A stretch of 64,000 nt of DNA from CBDUXT01 sp965371245 (lineage in GTDB: Bacteria > Planctomycetota > Phycisphaerae > UBA1845), in the NCBI GenBank assembly GCA_965371245.1, contig CBDUXT010000008.1, positions 1 through 64,000 on the forward strand. The letters run 5' to 3'. Positions 41,478-50,947 of the stretch are shown here, in pieces (the stretch's first letter is position 1; every line of letters begins with the position of its first letter). The notes below the pieces were generated by a model. The model searched no databases. It saw only the letters and a list, made by a program, of their open reading frames with translations, and had not been told where the DNA came from. The translations under genes were made by a program, and so were the position numbers.

Positions 41478-43418
41478 CTACCGCAGGAAGTCCATCAGGT
41501 TCAGATTCAAGAGCGTCGAGCTCGTCTGGAAGCTCGCCTGAAGCTGGGTCGTCAGCGCCTGCAGCTCCGTGATCGCGCCGGTAAAATCGAGATCCTGTAG
41601 TCCCGAGAGAACCTGCCGCGTGGTGGTCGCGGCATCCTCCGTCTGCGCCACGTTTCTGCCCACGGACTGCGCGCGCGCCCCGACGATTCCGTGAATCCGC
41701 GTGACCTCACCGGTCAGGCTGTCGATCCGCTCCCCCGCCAGTGAAATCCCGGTCGTGTCGTTCGCCCGAAGGGCGTTCTCCAGATCGATCAGCGCTCCGA
41801 GAACGCCTTCGGTCCGGGTGGGGTTGACATCATCAGCGACGAGTTCGGTGGCGGTGCCCGAGACCGTTTTCACCAGACCCAGATCAAGGGCGGCCTTGGA
41901 GAGATTCAGGATGCTCACCGAGAGGGCACCGGTTCCGCCGGTCGTATCCAGCAGGCGGATGCCGTTCCCGGTCTCCACAAACTCGGCCGCAATCGGCACC
42001 GACGCATCGGTCGCGGCCGCATTAATCAAGTCGATGACATCACCGATCGTCTCCGCCCCGTCGATGTTGACATCGACCGTGGACCCATCCTTGGCCGTGA
42101 TCCGAAAGTCGTCCTTCCCCGGTTCGATGGAGACCCCGAGTCCGAAGTTGAGCTTCGACAGCGGCGTGGCCGTATCAAGCGTTCGCAATCCCAGGTCCGT
42201 CGCCGTGGTTCCGCCGTTCTCGCCGACGGTCAGCGACGTCCCGGACACCTGGTTGAAGACGTCAATCCCGGTGCCGGCGTCGTTGATCCTCGCCAACACG
42301 AAGACGTCCGCGGCGTTGATCGCGTTGATGATATCCTGAACGGCCTGGGCTTCGGAAATATCGATGGTGGCCGCGCGCGTGCCATTGGTGATGATGAACC
42401 CGCTATCCAGATCGATCCCCGCCCCCCCGGCGAGGTCTTCGACCGGCGTCAGCCGCGTGACACGCGCGGTCAAGGTTGATCCCGCGATCACGGTCGATGT
42501 GGGCGTCTGCGTGAGAAGGCCGAGTCCGGCGGCGACCGCCCCGCTCCCCGTGTCGGTGATGGTGACCTCCGAGCCGCTGGGTGTCACGATCAGCCCGTTG
42601 TCGTCCGACGAAGCGACGAGCGACGCGCCGGCGGCGCTGGCCGCGTCGTTGATCAGCGTGACGAGGTCGGCCACCGTATCCGCGGAGGTCAGATCAGCGG
42701 AAAAGACACCCGCGCCGCCAATTTCGTTGAAGACCAGGACACCGGTTTGTACCGGTTGACCGCTCAGCGTCGAGACGGCGTCGAGCCGTGTCTCGGGCGT
42801 CAGGATGGGTGTCAGATCCACGTCAGTCGAAATCGGATCCGACAATGCGCCGAACAGCATGCTTCCCGGGATGCTGACGGGCGAGATCAAGGTCTCATCG
42901 GCCCGCACAAACAGTCCCTGCAAGTCACCGATGTAGGCGATTCCACCGAGGGCATCGATGAAGGGGCGATCGATCGTGTCTCGCCCGGCGAACAGATGCC
43001 GCCCGCTGAAGTCCCGGTTGGCGACGGCGGTCAGTTGCTGACGGATGCTGCGAACGACCTCGGCCTCGGCGTCGCGCTCCGACGCCGCGGTCAGATTGCT
43101 GACCGTTTGGCTGGCAATGATGGAGGCCTCGATGAGCAGATCGTTGATCTCGGTGAACGCGCCGTCCGCCGCGGCAAGGAAGTTGCTCCCGTGTTGAAGG
43201 TTGGCGACAAACTGATCCTGACGCTGAAGCGCCTGGATCAGATCGAGTGCGCGAGCGGCCGCGATGGGATTCTCGCTAGGGGTCACGAAGCTGCGCCCGG
43301 TGGCAATACGAGCCTGCGTTAGAAACAGATCGCCCTGCGTCCGCCTGGTCGAGTCCGTCAGGAAGGACGTTCGAAAGGTGTGAGTGATTCTAGATACGTT
43401 GATCGGGCTAACGGACAT
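41478..43418 (-). CDS. flgL: flagellar hook-associated protein 3
   Basis: Hook-filament junction protein. The N-terminal domain (TRRTQGDLFLTQARIATGRS, NPIAAARALDLIQALQRQDQ) and C-terminal helix (QTSSTLLNLNLMDFLR) match FlgL. With 646 aa it is about double the E. coli protein. The large middle region carries several flagellin-IN-like units (for example ADTVADLVTLINDAASAAGA, EAQAVQDIINAINAADV, GAETIGDVIDLINAAA), an expansion seen in several phyla. flgK is 44 bp upstream. Confidence 0.9.
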   Translation of the reverse strand: MSVSPINVSRITHTFRTSFLTDSTRRTQGDLFLTQARIATGRSFVTPSENPIAAARALDLIQALQRQDQFVANLQHGSNFLAAADGAFTEINDLLIEASIIASQTVSNLTAASERDAEAEVVRSIRQQLTAVANRDFSGRHLFAGRDTIDRPFIDALGGIAYIGDLQGLFVRADETLISPVSIPGSMLFGALSDPISTDVDLTPILTPETRLDAVSTLSGQPVQTGVLVFNEIGGAGVFSADLTSADTVADLVTLINDAASAAGASLVASSDDNGLIVTPSGSEVTITDTGSGAVAAGLGLLTQTPTSTVIAGSTLTARVTRLTPVEDLAGGAGIDLDSGFIITNGTRAATIDISEAQAVQDIINAINAADVFVLARINDAGTGIDVFNQVSGTSLTVGENGGTTATDLGLRTLDTATPLSKLNFGLGVSIEPGKDDFRITAKDGSTVDVNIDGAETIGDVIDLINAAATDASVPIAAEFVETGNGIRLLDTTGGTGALSVSILNLSKAALDLGLVKTVSGTATELVADDVNPTRTEGVLGALIDLENALRANDTTGISLAGERIDSLTGEVTRIHGIVGARAQSVGRNVAQTEDAATTTRQVLSGLQDLDFTGAITELQALTTQLQASFQTSSTLLNLNLMDFLR

Positions 43419-43462
43419 CGTTTGTCATCCAAGTGACCGGCGCGCCGGCCATACAAGCTCCC

Positions 43463-45187
43463 TTACCGAACCAGGAGCATCAACTCTCCGAGCAGATCAT
43501 CCACGACGCTGATGAACCGGGCGGCTCCTTGAAACGCACGCTCGAACTTCACCAGCGCGATCGCCTCCTCATCGAGGCTCACCCCGCTGATGCTCTGCCG
43601 CTGAGCTTCCAGCGACCCGAGCACCGTCTCGGTCGCGTCGGCGACATCCCGCACGGCCGCACCGCGGACGGCCACGCCGTTGGCGATGGTGCGGTAGAAG
43701 CTCAGGAGCGACTCATTTTCATGCTGCGTACTCACGTCGGTGGCGAGGGCGGCCAGGCGGCGAGCGTTGGCGCCGTCTCCGGGCAACGCGACGGACGCCG
43801 CCGCCAGCAGCGAAGACTGCCCAATCAACTTCTCGTTCACGGCTATGCTCTTGGCGTCGTCGCCGGAGAAGAATGTGTTCAGCCCGAGCGCCGCCAACAC
43901 GCCCGAGGTATCGGCGCGCGGGTCTTGGCCGTCGTAGCCGAAGGTGAAGCTGCGACCGGCGTCGGCGTCAAGCTGGATCCGGTTGTCCGCGGTGATCGTC
44001 GCCGTGACGCCGGCGACCTGGCTGTTGATGTCGGTCACCAGCGACTCAAGCGTGGCACCCGCACCGGTGCCGTCCAGGCTCACATCGATCCGGTGGGCGA
44101 TCGGCGTCCCCGTCGCATCGTCCGTCACGGTGAGAAAGAAACTCCCGTTTGTCGGTGGGAACGAAAGTCCGGCCTCCGGGCTGTCGAGCGGTACGTCGGT
44201 GGCAAGCAGATCGGACGAACCGATCAGGGAGACGAACCCCGTTAGGCCCTGGCCGTCGGCGTGGACCCGGTTCACGTCGTGGATGATGGCGGCCGCGAGT
44301 TCATCGAGCAGTTGAATCTGCGAATCCTGGTCACGGCTCAAGATCAGCCCCTCCAGCCGCCCGCCATGCACGCCGATCTGCTGTCTCGTATCGACGAATC
44401 GCACGGACGTACGGATCGTATCGCCGTTGACCTCGTCAACCGCAATCAGCCCACGTGCGACCGAGCCCTGGACCAGTGCTTCATTGCCGACGTACACGTT
44501 CACCGTCCCGTCGGGCTGTTCGCGAGTCACGACATCAAAGAGCTCACTGAGGCGCCGGAGCACCGCGTCCCGCTGATCGCGCAGCCCGGTGGCCTGTCCG
44601 TTCCGCCCGGCCTCGGCTGTCGTGATCTCCTGGTTGAGTTGGGCAATCTCTCGGGCAAAGCTGTCCGCGCTGCCCACCAAGACGCGAATCTGTTCGTTGA
44701 TGCTCTCGCTAAGCTGCGTAAGCTGGCTGCGTAGCCGACGGATCGATTCCGCCACGGACACGCCGCGGCTGACGGCCAGATCACGTATGGCAAGATCCTC
44801 CGGTGTGTTCTGGACCTCGTCGAGCACGTTGAAAAAGTCGGTGAGACGAGAGCCAATGCCCGATCCGCTCAAATCGTCGAACAGCGCTTCCAACTGACCG
44901 AGCGTGGCCTCCTGCGTGGTCGCCGATGTTTGCTCGCCGATGGCCAGGCGAACCCGACCCTCCAGCGCCTCGTCAATGTTGCGCTGAATCGCCGTTAGCG
45001 CGACACCCGCGCCCGGCTGCAAGTCGAGCGTGAGGAAGCCACCCTGAAGCGGATCCAGTTGCGGCGACAGCCGCGTGAAGTCCGGGCTGGCCGCACTGCT
45101 GATGTTGCTGCCGACGACCTGCAGCGCCGCCTCATACCCAAGGATGGCGGACCGGCCAATCTGTAGCGCTGAGTTGAGCAGTCCCAT
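43463..45187 (-). CDS. flgK: flagellar hook-associated protein 1
   Basis: 574 aa; starts MGLLNSALQIGRSAILGYEA with the characteristic VGSNISSAASPDFTR segment and ends with EAIALVKFERAFQGAARFIS. It forms the hook-filament junction next to FlgL. Six bases separate it from the flgN stop upstream. Confidence 0.95.
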   Translation of the reverse strand: MGLLNSALQIGRSAILGYEAALQVVGSNISSAASPDFTRLSPQLDPLQGGFLTLDLQPGAGVALTAIQRNIDEALEGRVRLAIGEQTSATTQEATLGQLEALFDDLSGSGIGSRLTDFFNVLDEVQNTPEDLAIRDLAVSRGVSVAESIRRLRSQLTQLSESINEQIRVLVGSADSFAREIAQLNQEITTAEAGRNGQATGLRDQRDAVLRRLSELFDVVTREQPDGTVNVYVGNEALVQGSVARGLIAVDEVNGDTIRTSVRFVDTRQQIGVHGGRLEGLILSRDQDSQIQLLDELAAAIIHDVNRVHADGQGLTGFVSLIGSSDLLATDVPLDSPEAGLSFPPTNGSFFLTVTDDATGTPIAHRIDVSLDGTGAGATLESLVTDINSQVAGVTATITADNRIQLDADAGRSFTFGYDGQDPRADTSGVLAALGLNTFFSGDDAKSIAVNEKLIGQSSLLAAASVALPGDGANARRLAALATDVSTQHENESLLSFYRTIANGVAVRGAAVRDVADATETVLGSLEAQRQSISGVSLDEEAIALVKFERAFQGAARFISVVDDLLGELMLLVR

Positions 45188-45193
45188 GACGGT

Positions 45194-45715
45194 CTATCCA
45201 ACGGCCTCAAAGAGGCGGGTGGTCGATTCGGGGACGACCGCGCCGTCGCCGGCGTACCCGGCCGATTCGCTTCGCTGCGAGCAAGCGGAGGCGAACACCC
45301 AGTGAAGGTGCCCAACCAGTTTTTCCGCGGCCTGCCCCGCCACCCGATTGACCTTGATCAAACGCGAGGCAACGGCGCGAAGCTCACCTGCGGCCGCAAG
45401 CAGCACGCCCCGCTCGGATTGCGGAAGGCGTGCGCTGAGCTGAGAGATGGTCATGGCCCGCCCGGATGGCTTGGGCAGCCCCGCGCCTTCGCCCAACCGA
45501 TCCATCAGTTGCCGGCGCAAGCCCTCGCGCTCCTCGATCCGCACGATCAGTGCGTGTTCCCGCTCGCCGAGGCGGCGCATGGTCGCAACGTCGGCGCGGC
45601 GCATCGCTTTCATCTTGTCCTGAACCACGCCCGTGAGTTCAGCGTGGAGTTCCTTCTGGATCCCCAACACGCGAACCAGTTCACGAAGTCCGTTCGTGTT
45701 CATCGTGGTGGTCAT
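45194..45715 (-). CDS. flgN: FlgN-like export chaperone
   Basis: 173-aa mostly helical protein with Leu/Arg-rich heptads (HAELTGVVQDKMKAMRRADV, HALIVRIEEREGLRRQLMDRLG), fitting the FlgN fold that chaperones FlgK and FlgL. Identification relies on fold character and on position directly before flgK, since FlgN sequences are poorly conserved. It overlaps the flgJ-like gene upstream by 4 bp (ATGA). Confidence 0.75.
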   Translation of the reverse strand: MTTTMNTNGLRELVRVLGIQKELHAELTGVVQDKMKAMRRADVATMRRLGEREHALIVRIEEREGLRRQLMDRLGEGAGLPKPSGRAMTISQLSARLPQSERGVLLAAAGELRAVASRLIKVNRVAGQAAEKLVGHLHWVFASACSQRSESAGYAGDGAVVPESTTRLFEAVG

Positions 45716-46056
45716 CGCTTCGTCTCACTGACCGTTTGGCCTGCCGCGGCCTCCCGAGCCCGATCGATCATCTGTTGCTGGCGGTCCAGCCGCTTGAACA
45801 ACGCATCGCCAACCCCGTGCCGCATTCTGACTCCGAGTTGCTCGGCCAACACGCCGTGCAACTGGGCGCCGAAGATCTCTTCTCCGCGACCGCCGTGACC
45901 GTACTTGGTTTTCAGCGAACTCTCGCGCATCGCCTTGAGCATCGTGCCGAAAAACATCGACCCGATCATTCGCCCGGTCGCCTCGCGCAACCGCGCCTGC
46001 GCGGAGCGGGGGTTTCCCGATGCCGCCGTTGCCGCGCCGATTTCACTAATATTCAT
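45712..46056 (-). CDS. flgJ: rod-binding protein (FlgJ N-terminal domain only)
   Basis: 114 aa corresponding to the rod-binding half of FlgJ (FFGTMLKAMRESSLKTKYGH, FGAQLHGVLAEQLGVR). The muramidase domain found in proteobacterial FlgJ is absent, as in many non-proteobacteria. It assists rod assembly in the periplasm. It starts three bases after the flgI stop. Confidence 0.85.
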   Translation of the reverse strand: MNISEIGAATAASGNPRSAQARLREATGRMIGSMFFGTMLKAMRESSLKTKYGHGGRGEEIFGAQLHGVLAEQLGVRMRHGVGDALFKRLDRQQQMIDRAREAAAGQTVSETKR

Positions 46057-46059
46057 TTC

Positions 46060-47193
46060 CTATCCCTCGTGAATGAGCCGGGCGTGCAGCTTGCCCACAC
46101 GATGAATCTCTTCAAGGATCGACGCGCGATCCTCAAACGGAACCTTCAATCGGTTCAGTGCCTCCAAGAGGTCACTGACATTGGGAATCCGGTTGGCGGC
46201 GACATCCAGCGGCACAAAATCCTGCTGCTCGAACGCCGGACGCGGAATCGTGCCGTCGGGACCGGGCGCCGCCACCGTCACGGTCATCCCCTTCTGGGAG
46301 ATGATGACCGGCGAGATTCTCGTCTCTCCGGTCAGTACGATGGTGCCCGAGTTACGATTGATGGTGACGCGGGCTTCCCCCGACTCCATCAGCAGCGGCG
46401 TCTGCTCGACGTCGCGAATCCACGAGGCCGGGTCGGTTCGTTGATGCTCCGGGAGCAGTATCACCACGTTTTTCGCGTCCATCGCCAACGCCACCCGATC
46501 GACGTCCGCCGAAATGCTCAACTCCTTGTCGATCGCCTGGGCCACGGCGGCTGCCATCGACCAGCTCGGATGTTCCAGGACGAGCGTGATGTATGATTGA
46601 CCCGCCTCGATCCAGAGGTTGCTGAAACCGGCTGCCCGAAGATCGCTGCCCGAGGAAACGACGTTCATAAGAACGTCGCGCTCCATCCGCGCGCCCTGGT
46701 AGATGATCCCGGCGGTCTTGGTCGGACCGTCCAGCGTGATCCGTCCCTGGGCGAACCCGAACAACCCCTTGACGTTCCGGTCGTGGTAGATCAGCGGCGT
46801 CGAGAGGAGCCGTCCGCCCTCAAGGCTCTTGGCCGCCAGCGACGTCACCGCGACGTCGAGCCGGTCGCCCTCGCGGGCGCCGTGCTCGGGAATCATGACT
46901 TCGATCATGACGATCGCCACGTTCTTGGCGCCCAGAACGTCGTCGAGCGACGTCACGTTCCCCCCGAACCGTTCCATCATGGTCGCGAGTTGCTTCATGG
47001 TGGGCAAGAACTTGGTGCCATCGCCGGTACCCATCAGGCCCGTCACCAGCCCCGACCCGACCAGAACGTTGGTGCCCTGGCCCTGAAGGCGCGTCACGTC
47101 GCCAACGCGAGCGACCGGAGCCTGTCCGAAAAGCGGAGCCGCCAGACCGACGATCGTAACAACGCAAGCAGCAATGGTTTGTTTCGTCTTCAT
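46060..47193 (-). CDS. flgI: flagellar P-ring protein
   Basis: 377 aa with signal peptide (MKTKQTIAACVVTIVGLAAP) and conserved blocks RVGDVTRLQGQGTNVLVGSG and LVTGLMGTGDGTKFLPTMKQ. It builds the P ring in the periplasm around the rod; together with FlgH it indicates a diderm envelope with peptidoglycan. Confidence 0.95.
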   Translation of the reverse strand: MKTKQTIAACVVTIVGLAAPLFGQAPVARVGDVTRLQGQGTNVLVGSGLVTGLMGTGDGTKFLPTMKQLATMMERFGGNVTSLDDVLGAKNVAIVMIEVMIPEHGAREGDRLDVAVTSLAAKSLEGGRLLSTPLIYHDRNVKGLFGFAQGRITLDGPTKTAGIIYQGARMERDVLMNVVSSGSDLRAAGFSNLWIEAGQSYITLVLEHPSWSMAAAVAQAIDKELSISADVDRVALAMDAKNVVILLPEHQRTDPASWIRDVEQTPLLMESGEARVTINRNSGTIVLTGETRISPVIISQKGMTVTVAAPGPDGTIPRPAFEQQDFVPLDVAANRIPNVSDLLEALNRLKVPFEDRASILEEIHRVGKLHARLIHEG

Positions 47194-47194
47194 C

Positions 47195-47911
47195 TCAAAT
47201 GGGCCTCAGCCAATCCAGAAGCTTGCTGATCCAACCGCGGGTCGTCCCCTGCCGCACCACGCCGCTGTTCTGGATGACGATGTCCTTGTCGGCGAGTTGC
47301 GTACTGAGCACGGTGTTGTCCGCGGTCACGTCCTCCTTGCGACATGTCCCGGTGAGTGTCATCACCGTGGTCTCCTCGTCGAAGGTCACGCCTCCGCGGG
47401 CCTCGATCACGAGCAACCCGTTGGGTTTGATGTCGATCACCTTGCCGGTGAGTCGCAGCGTAAGGTTGTCCCGACGCTTGATCTCTCCGTCGGCCTCGAA
47501 CGCCGTGTCGAAGGTGAACTTCACGGCCGGTTCGCCGCGCTGGAATGTCGCCGCGCCGACGCCGCCCTGCGTCAGCTTCAGGAATGCCTGTAGCTTGGCA
47601 TCGACATCGACCTTCTTCTCTGTCTCGACTTCCGCGTCGGCGCGGAAGGTCCGGCGTTCGCTCACGATGATCGTGATCAGATCGCCGACTCCGTAGTTCT
47701 TGCGCTTGACCTTGGGAACGGATACCCACGAATAGCGGTCGTACGTCTGGTTGCGTGTGATCCGCGGCGTCTCGCGCGACGGTGTCGAGATCACCTTCCC
47801 CGCGTCGGCCTGTCGCTTCCGCGCCCCCAGCGACGACGTCTGGGCCGAGGCGTCGCAACCCACCCAGCAGACCGCGGCAAACAGCAGAGTTCTCAGGCGT
47901 CGCGTCGTCAT
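47195..47911 (-). CDS. flgH: flagellar L-ring protein
   Basis: 238 aa with lipoprotein signal (lipobox WVGC), then SWVSVPKVKRKNYGVGDLIT and IIVSERRTFRADAEVE, LTGKVIDIKPNGLLVIEARG as in FlgH. It forms the outer-membrane L ring. It overlaps flgA by 4 bp and is one base from flgI. Confidence 0.94.
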   Translation of the reverse strand: MTTRRLRTLLFAAVCWVGCDASAQTSSLGARKRQADAGKVISTPSRETPRITRNQTYDRYSWVSVPKVKRKNYGVGDLITIIVSERRTFRADAEVETEKKVDVDAKLQAFLKLTQGGVGAATFQRGEPAVKFTFDTAFEADGEIKRRDNLTLRLTGKVIDIKPNGLLVIEARGGVTFDEETTVMTLTGTCRKEDVTADNTVLSTQLADKDIVIQNSGVVRQGTTRGWISKLLDWLRPI

Positions 47912-49077
47912 GATCCACCCCTTCTCGCCACCCGGTCGGCGCCCGCCACCGCGTTCCGCCCACCGATTTGCACCTGTCCCGGCCCGACCACGACGGCGTC
48001 GAATTCCACCCGTTTGTTGTCCACCGCGCGCACCGTGACCGTGTCACCCAGAAAACCCGACTGAAGGGCCGTGCCCGACAGCACGACACGAACCGAACCC
48101 GTAATGGAACTGACGCGTACGAACTCGCCTCTTCTTACGAGGGGGACCGGCTCCAACATAGAGGGATCGATCATCGTCCCCGCCGGAATGAATCGCTTGG
48201 CACGCTGCCCCACCACCGACGCCGCGTTCTCCACGCCGATCCCGGTAAGCCGCGAAAACGACAGACGCATGGGCTCAACATCCACGGGTCCCACCGGCGC
48301 GTTTTGGTTGATCGCCCGGCGTGCGACCATCACCCGCCGAAACATGGACACCTGAACATCGAGCGGGATCGTCTGACTCGGTTTGCCGTCCGCGATCACA
48401 TCGATTTCCAGCTTGACCGCTCCAATGGCAACGCGGCCCCGCCGGCGGATCCTGAACTCGTAGGTCGGACCGGACAAGTCGAGGACTTGCTGCGACGTAC
48501 GGTGAAAGACAACGTCCGCTTGCCCCCCATACCGCGCCAGCTCGGCGTTGAAGTAATCGATGACGGCCTGGCGGAGTGTCCCCGGCTCGACCTTCCGAGG
48601 CTCTACCGATCCCAGTGCCGATCCCGATGCCGATCGCACCTGGCGGGGTCGCGCGGATTCTGTGCGCGGTTGAGGAATCGGAGTCGCCGGGCGCGTGATG
48701 GCACACGTCGTCGCGCCCTTCAGCGTCACGGTGGCCATGTTGGCACCGCCCGCGCTAAGCGCCCCCCGGACGAGTTCCAGATGGATGATACGCGATCCGC
48801 CGGCTTCCGGTGCATCGCTCACCGTGATCTCGGCCAGCTTCCGCTCGGTCTCCCGGTCGAACCCGGACAACTCGCAGACATCGTCCAGACGGACCGTCTC
48901 ATCGACCACAACAGCCGAAGCCCACAGCCGAACCGTGCCCGCCAGGCAGGGCGCCGTCATCGCGGTCAACCCGAGGACGAGCCCCTGAATCGCCGGCGAG
49001 CGGTACACGCCGCGCGGTCCAAGGAATGAGCCGACGGCACGTGGGGGCATGGTTTCGCAATCCTTGCGTTGCATCAT
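47908..49077 (-). CDS. flgA: flagellar P-ring assembly chaperone
   Basis: 389 aa. An N-terminal signal-like hydrophobic segment (IQGLVLGLTAMTAPCLAG) is followed by an extended N-terminal half. The C-terminal SAF/FlgA domain reads RVMVARRAINQNAPVGPVDV, RFIPAGTMIDPSMLEPVPLV and GFLGDTVTVRAVDNKRV. It is longer than E. coli FlgA (219 aa). Start 49077 has AGGAT nearby. Confidence 0.9.
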   Translation of the reverse strand: MMQRKDCETMPPRAVGSFLGPRGVYRSPAIQGLVLGLTAMTAPCLAGTVRLWASAVVVDETVRLDDVCELSGFDRETERKLAEITVSDAPEAGGSRIIHLELVRGALSAGGANMATVTLKGATTCAITRPATPIPQPRTESARPRQVRSASGSALGSVEPRKVEPGTLRQAVIDYFNAELARYGGQADVVFHRTSQQVLDLSGPTYEFRIRRRGRVAIGAVKLEIDVIADGKPSQTIPLDVQVSMFRRVMVARRAINQNAPVGPVDVEPMRLSFSRLTGIGVENAASVVGQRAKRFIPAGTMIDPSMLEPVPLVRRGEFVRVSSITGSVRVVLSGTALQSGFLGDTVTVRAVDNKRVEFDAVVVGPGQVQIGGRNAVAGADRVARRGGS

Positions 49078-49160
49078 TGCATCCTGCTCGCGATCGCCCC
49101 TACTGGGGTACCGCCGCCTGCGCTCTTGCGTGCCGCACCTACCGCACGCGACTTACTCCG

Positions 49161-49970
49161 TTAGAACCGCCTCAGGTTAGAGAGGATCTGGAGCCCTTGG
49201 TCGGCGCTCTGGATCGTCTGACTGTTCAACTCGAACGCCCGCTGCGTGGTGATCAGGTCGATCAGCTCGCGCACGGGATCGACGTTGCTCATTTCGAGGG
49301 CTCCGCCCACGGTGGCACCGAGTCCATCGGTTTCCGGCGGACCCGTCAGCGCCGGACCGGAGGCGTCCGTTTCGACGTACAGGTTTCGCCCAAGCTGCTT
49401 GAGCCCCTCGTTACTCACAAACCGCGCGAGTTCGATCTGCCCCACGACATTCAGCGTGTTGGCGCCTTGTTGTCGTACCTGAACCTCTCCGTTTCGACCG
49501 ATCGTAATCTGAATGGTGTCCTCGGGAATCGAGATCGGCGGCTCCATGATCGCACCACCGCTGTTGCCCAGGACAATGTTCCCCTCGGAGTTTCGCGTGA
49601 AGTTGCCGGCACGGGTGTAGGCGATGACTTCGGTTCCATCTTGAATCGTGCGAACCTGAAAGAAGCCATCACCGTCAATCTGGATGTCCAGTTCCTTGTT
49701 GGTCGTGTCCACCGCGCCCTGGGAAAAATTGAGCTGCGTGCCCGATACCTTCACGCCCGTTCCCACCAGAATCCCGTGTGGAATCGGCTCGTCGTCCGCG
49801 TTGCGTATGCCCGGCTCGCGTTTCACCTGATAGAGAAGATCCTCGAAGTTGACGCGCGACCGCTTGAACCCGTGCGTGTTGATGTTCGCCAGGTTGTTGG
49901 CCACGACGTTGAGCTTTTCGTCAAGTGCCCGCATCCCCGAAGCGGCCGTATGTAACGCGGTGACTCCCAT
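49161..49970 (-). CDS. flgG: flagellar distal rod protein
   Basis: 269 aa; N-terminal MGVTALHTAASGMRALDEKL with NVVANNLANINTHGFKRSRV (rod/hook signature) and C-terminal QRAFELNSQTIQSADQGLQI. FlgG is assigned over FlgF by length and by the NxxNINTxGFK core. It is 14 bp after flgF. Confidence 0.93.
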   Translation of the reverse strand: MGVTALHTAASGMRALDEKLNVVANNLANINTHGFKRSRVNFEDLLYQVKREPGIRNADDEPIPHGILVGTGVKVSGTQLNFSQGAVDTTNKELDIQIDGDGFFQVRTIQDGTEVIAYTRAGNFTRNSEGNIVLGNSGGAIMEPPISIPEDTIQITIGRNGEVQVRQQGANTLNVVGQIELARFVSNEGLKQLGRNLYVETDASGPALTGPPETDGLGATVGGALEMSNVDPVRELIDLITTQRAFELNSQTIQSADQGLQILSNLRRF

Positions 49971-49984
49971 CTACCCTTGTTCTC

Positions 49985-50752
49985 CTATGCCAGCCGGCCG
50001 ACGGTGTTGACCGTCTGCTCGGTGGTTCGATCCTGAAGTTGAATCATGGTCGCGTTGAGCTGATACGCCCGTGACGCCTCCATCATCTGAACGAGACCGC
50101 TCATCACGTCGGCGTTCGAAGCCTCGCGCGATTTCGGAACGAATCGCCCCTCGATTGGTGTCATTCCCTCGTCACCAGCGTCGAAGAGGTTCGTCCCGAC
50201 CTTCGCCAGCGTCTGTTCGTCCGTCGCGGCGAACAGGCCCAGCCTGGCGACGACCGCTCGCCCCTGTCGAATGGAACCGTCCTGGGACACTTCGAACGCC
50301 CCGGCCGCCCGATCGATCTCGATCGGCGCCCCGGCATCGTCGAGTACTTTCCATTTCCCCTTGCCCGCACTGAGGACCAGCTCGCCCTCCTTGTTCAGGG
50401 TGAACTGCCCGTCGCGGGTGTACCGTGTCGAGGTCCCATCCGTCACGCCGAAGAAGCCCTCGCCGTCGATGGCGACATCGAGCGGCCGACCCGTTTTCTC
50501 GATCGACCCCTGAGCGAAGTCGTGATGACTCGCGCGGACGTTCAACCCGCCGGGAAGACCGTCCAGGATGGAGTGCCCGAACGATCCGGCCTGCAGCGAC
50601 TCCTGGCTCTCGATCCGTCGTTGCGTCACCACTGCGAAGTCCTGTTTGAAGCCCGTCGTGTTGGTATTGGCGAGGTTGTTTGCGAGCACGTCCTGTCGAT
50701 GGCTTTGCACCTTCATGCCCGCGGCCGACAGCCATAGTCCGTAGGTGCTCAT
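49985..50752 (-). CDS. flgF: flagellar proximal rod protein
   Basis: 255 aa starting MSTYGLWLSAAGMKVQSHRQ with DVLANNLANTNTTGFKQDFA, LTRDGQ-type middle (STRYTRDGQFTLNKEGELVL) and a C-terminal MMEASRAYQLNATMIQLQD. Flagellar basal-body rod family; FlgF by position before flgG. Confidence 0.88.
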   Translation of the reverse strand: MSTYGLWLSAAGMKVQSHRQDVLANNLANTNTTGFKQDFAVVTQRRIESQESLQAGSFGHSILDGLPGGLNVRASHHDFAQGSIEKTGRPLDVAIDGEGFFGVTDGTSTRYTRDGQFTLNKEGELVLSAGKGKWKVLDDAGAPIEIDRAAGAFEVSQDGSIRQGRAVVARLGLFAATDEQTLAKVGTNLFDAGDEGMTPIEGRFVPKSREASNADVMSGLVQMMEASRAYQLNATMIQLQDRTTEQTVNTVGRLA

Positions 50753-50755
50753 CGC

Positions 50756-50947
50756 CTATTCCAAAATCCGATCCGTGGCGTCGGTCGTGTCATCCGTCGC
50801 CATGCCTCGCGTGGTCGCCCGAGCCGCGAAGTCCAGTGCCACGGCCTGAAGCGTTCGCACGCGAACCAGGCGCCCCAACGATTCCCAGTCGAGTGCCAGA
50901 TCATCGACACCGCCGGGCGAATCAAGTTCCGCGAACCTGACCTGCAT
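50756..50947 (-). CDS. small ORF at the head of the flagellar operon
   Basis: 63 codons, ATG 50947 with GGAGACC at good spacing, ending in TAG three bases before the flgF start. Sequence QVRFAELDSPGGVDDLALDW, then LQAVALDFAARATTRG, no family recognised. The tight junction to flgF supports translation, but coding is not certain. Confidence 0.5.
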   Translation of the reverse strand: MQVRFAELDSPGGVDDLALDWESLGRLVRVRTLQAVALDFAARATTRGMATDDTTDATDRILE

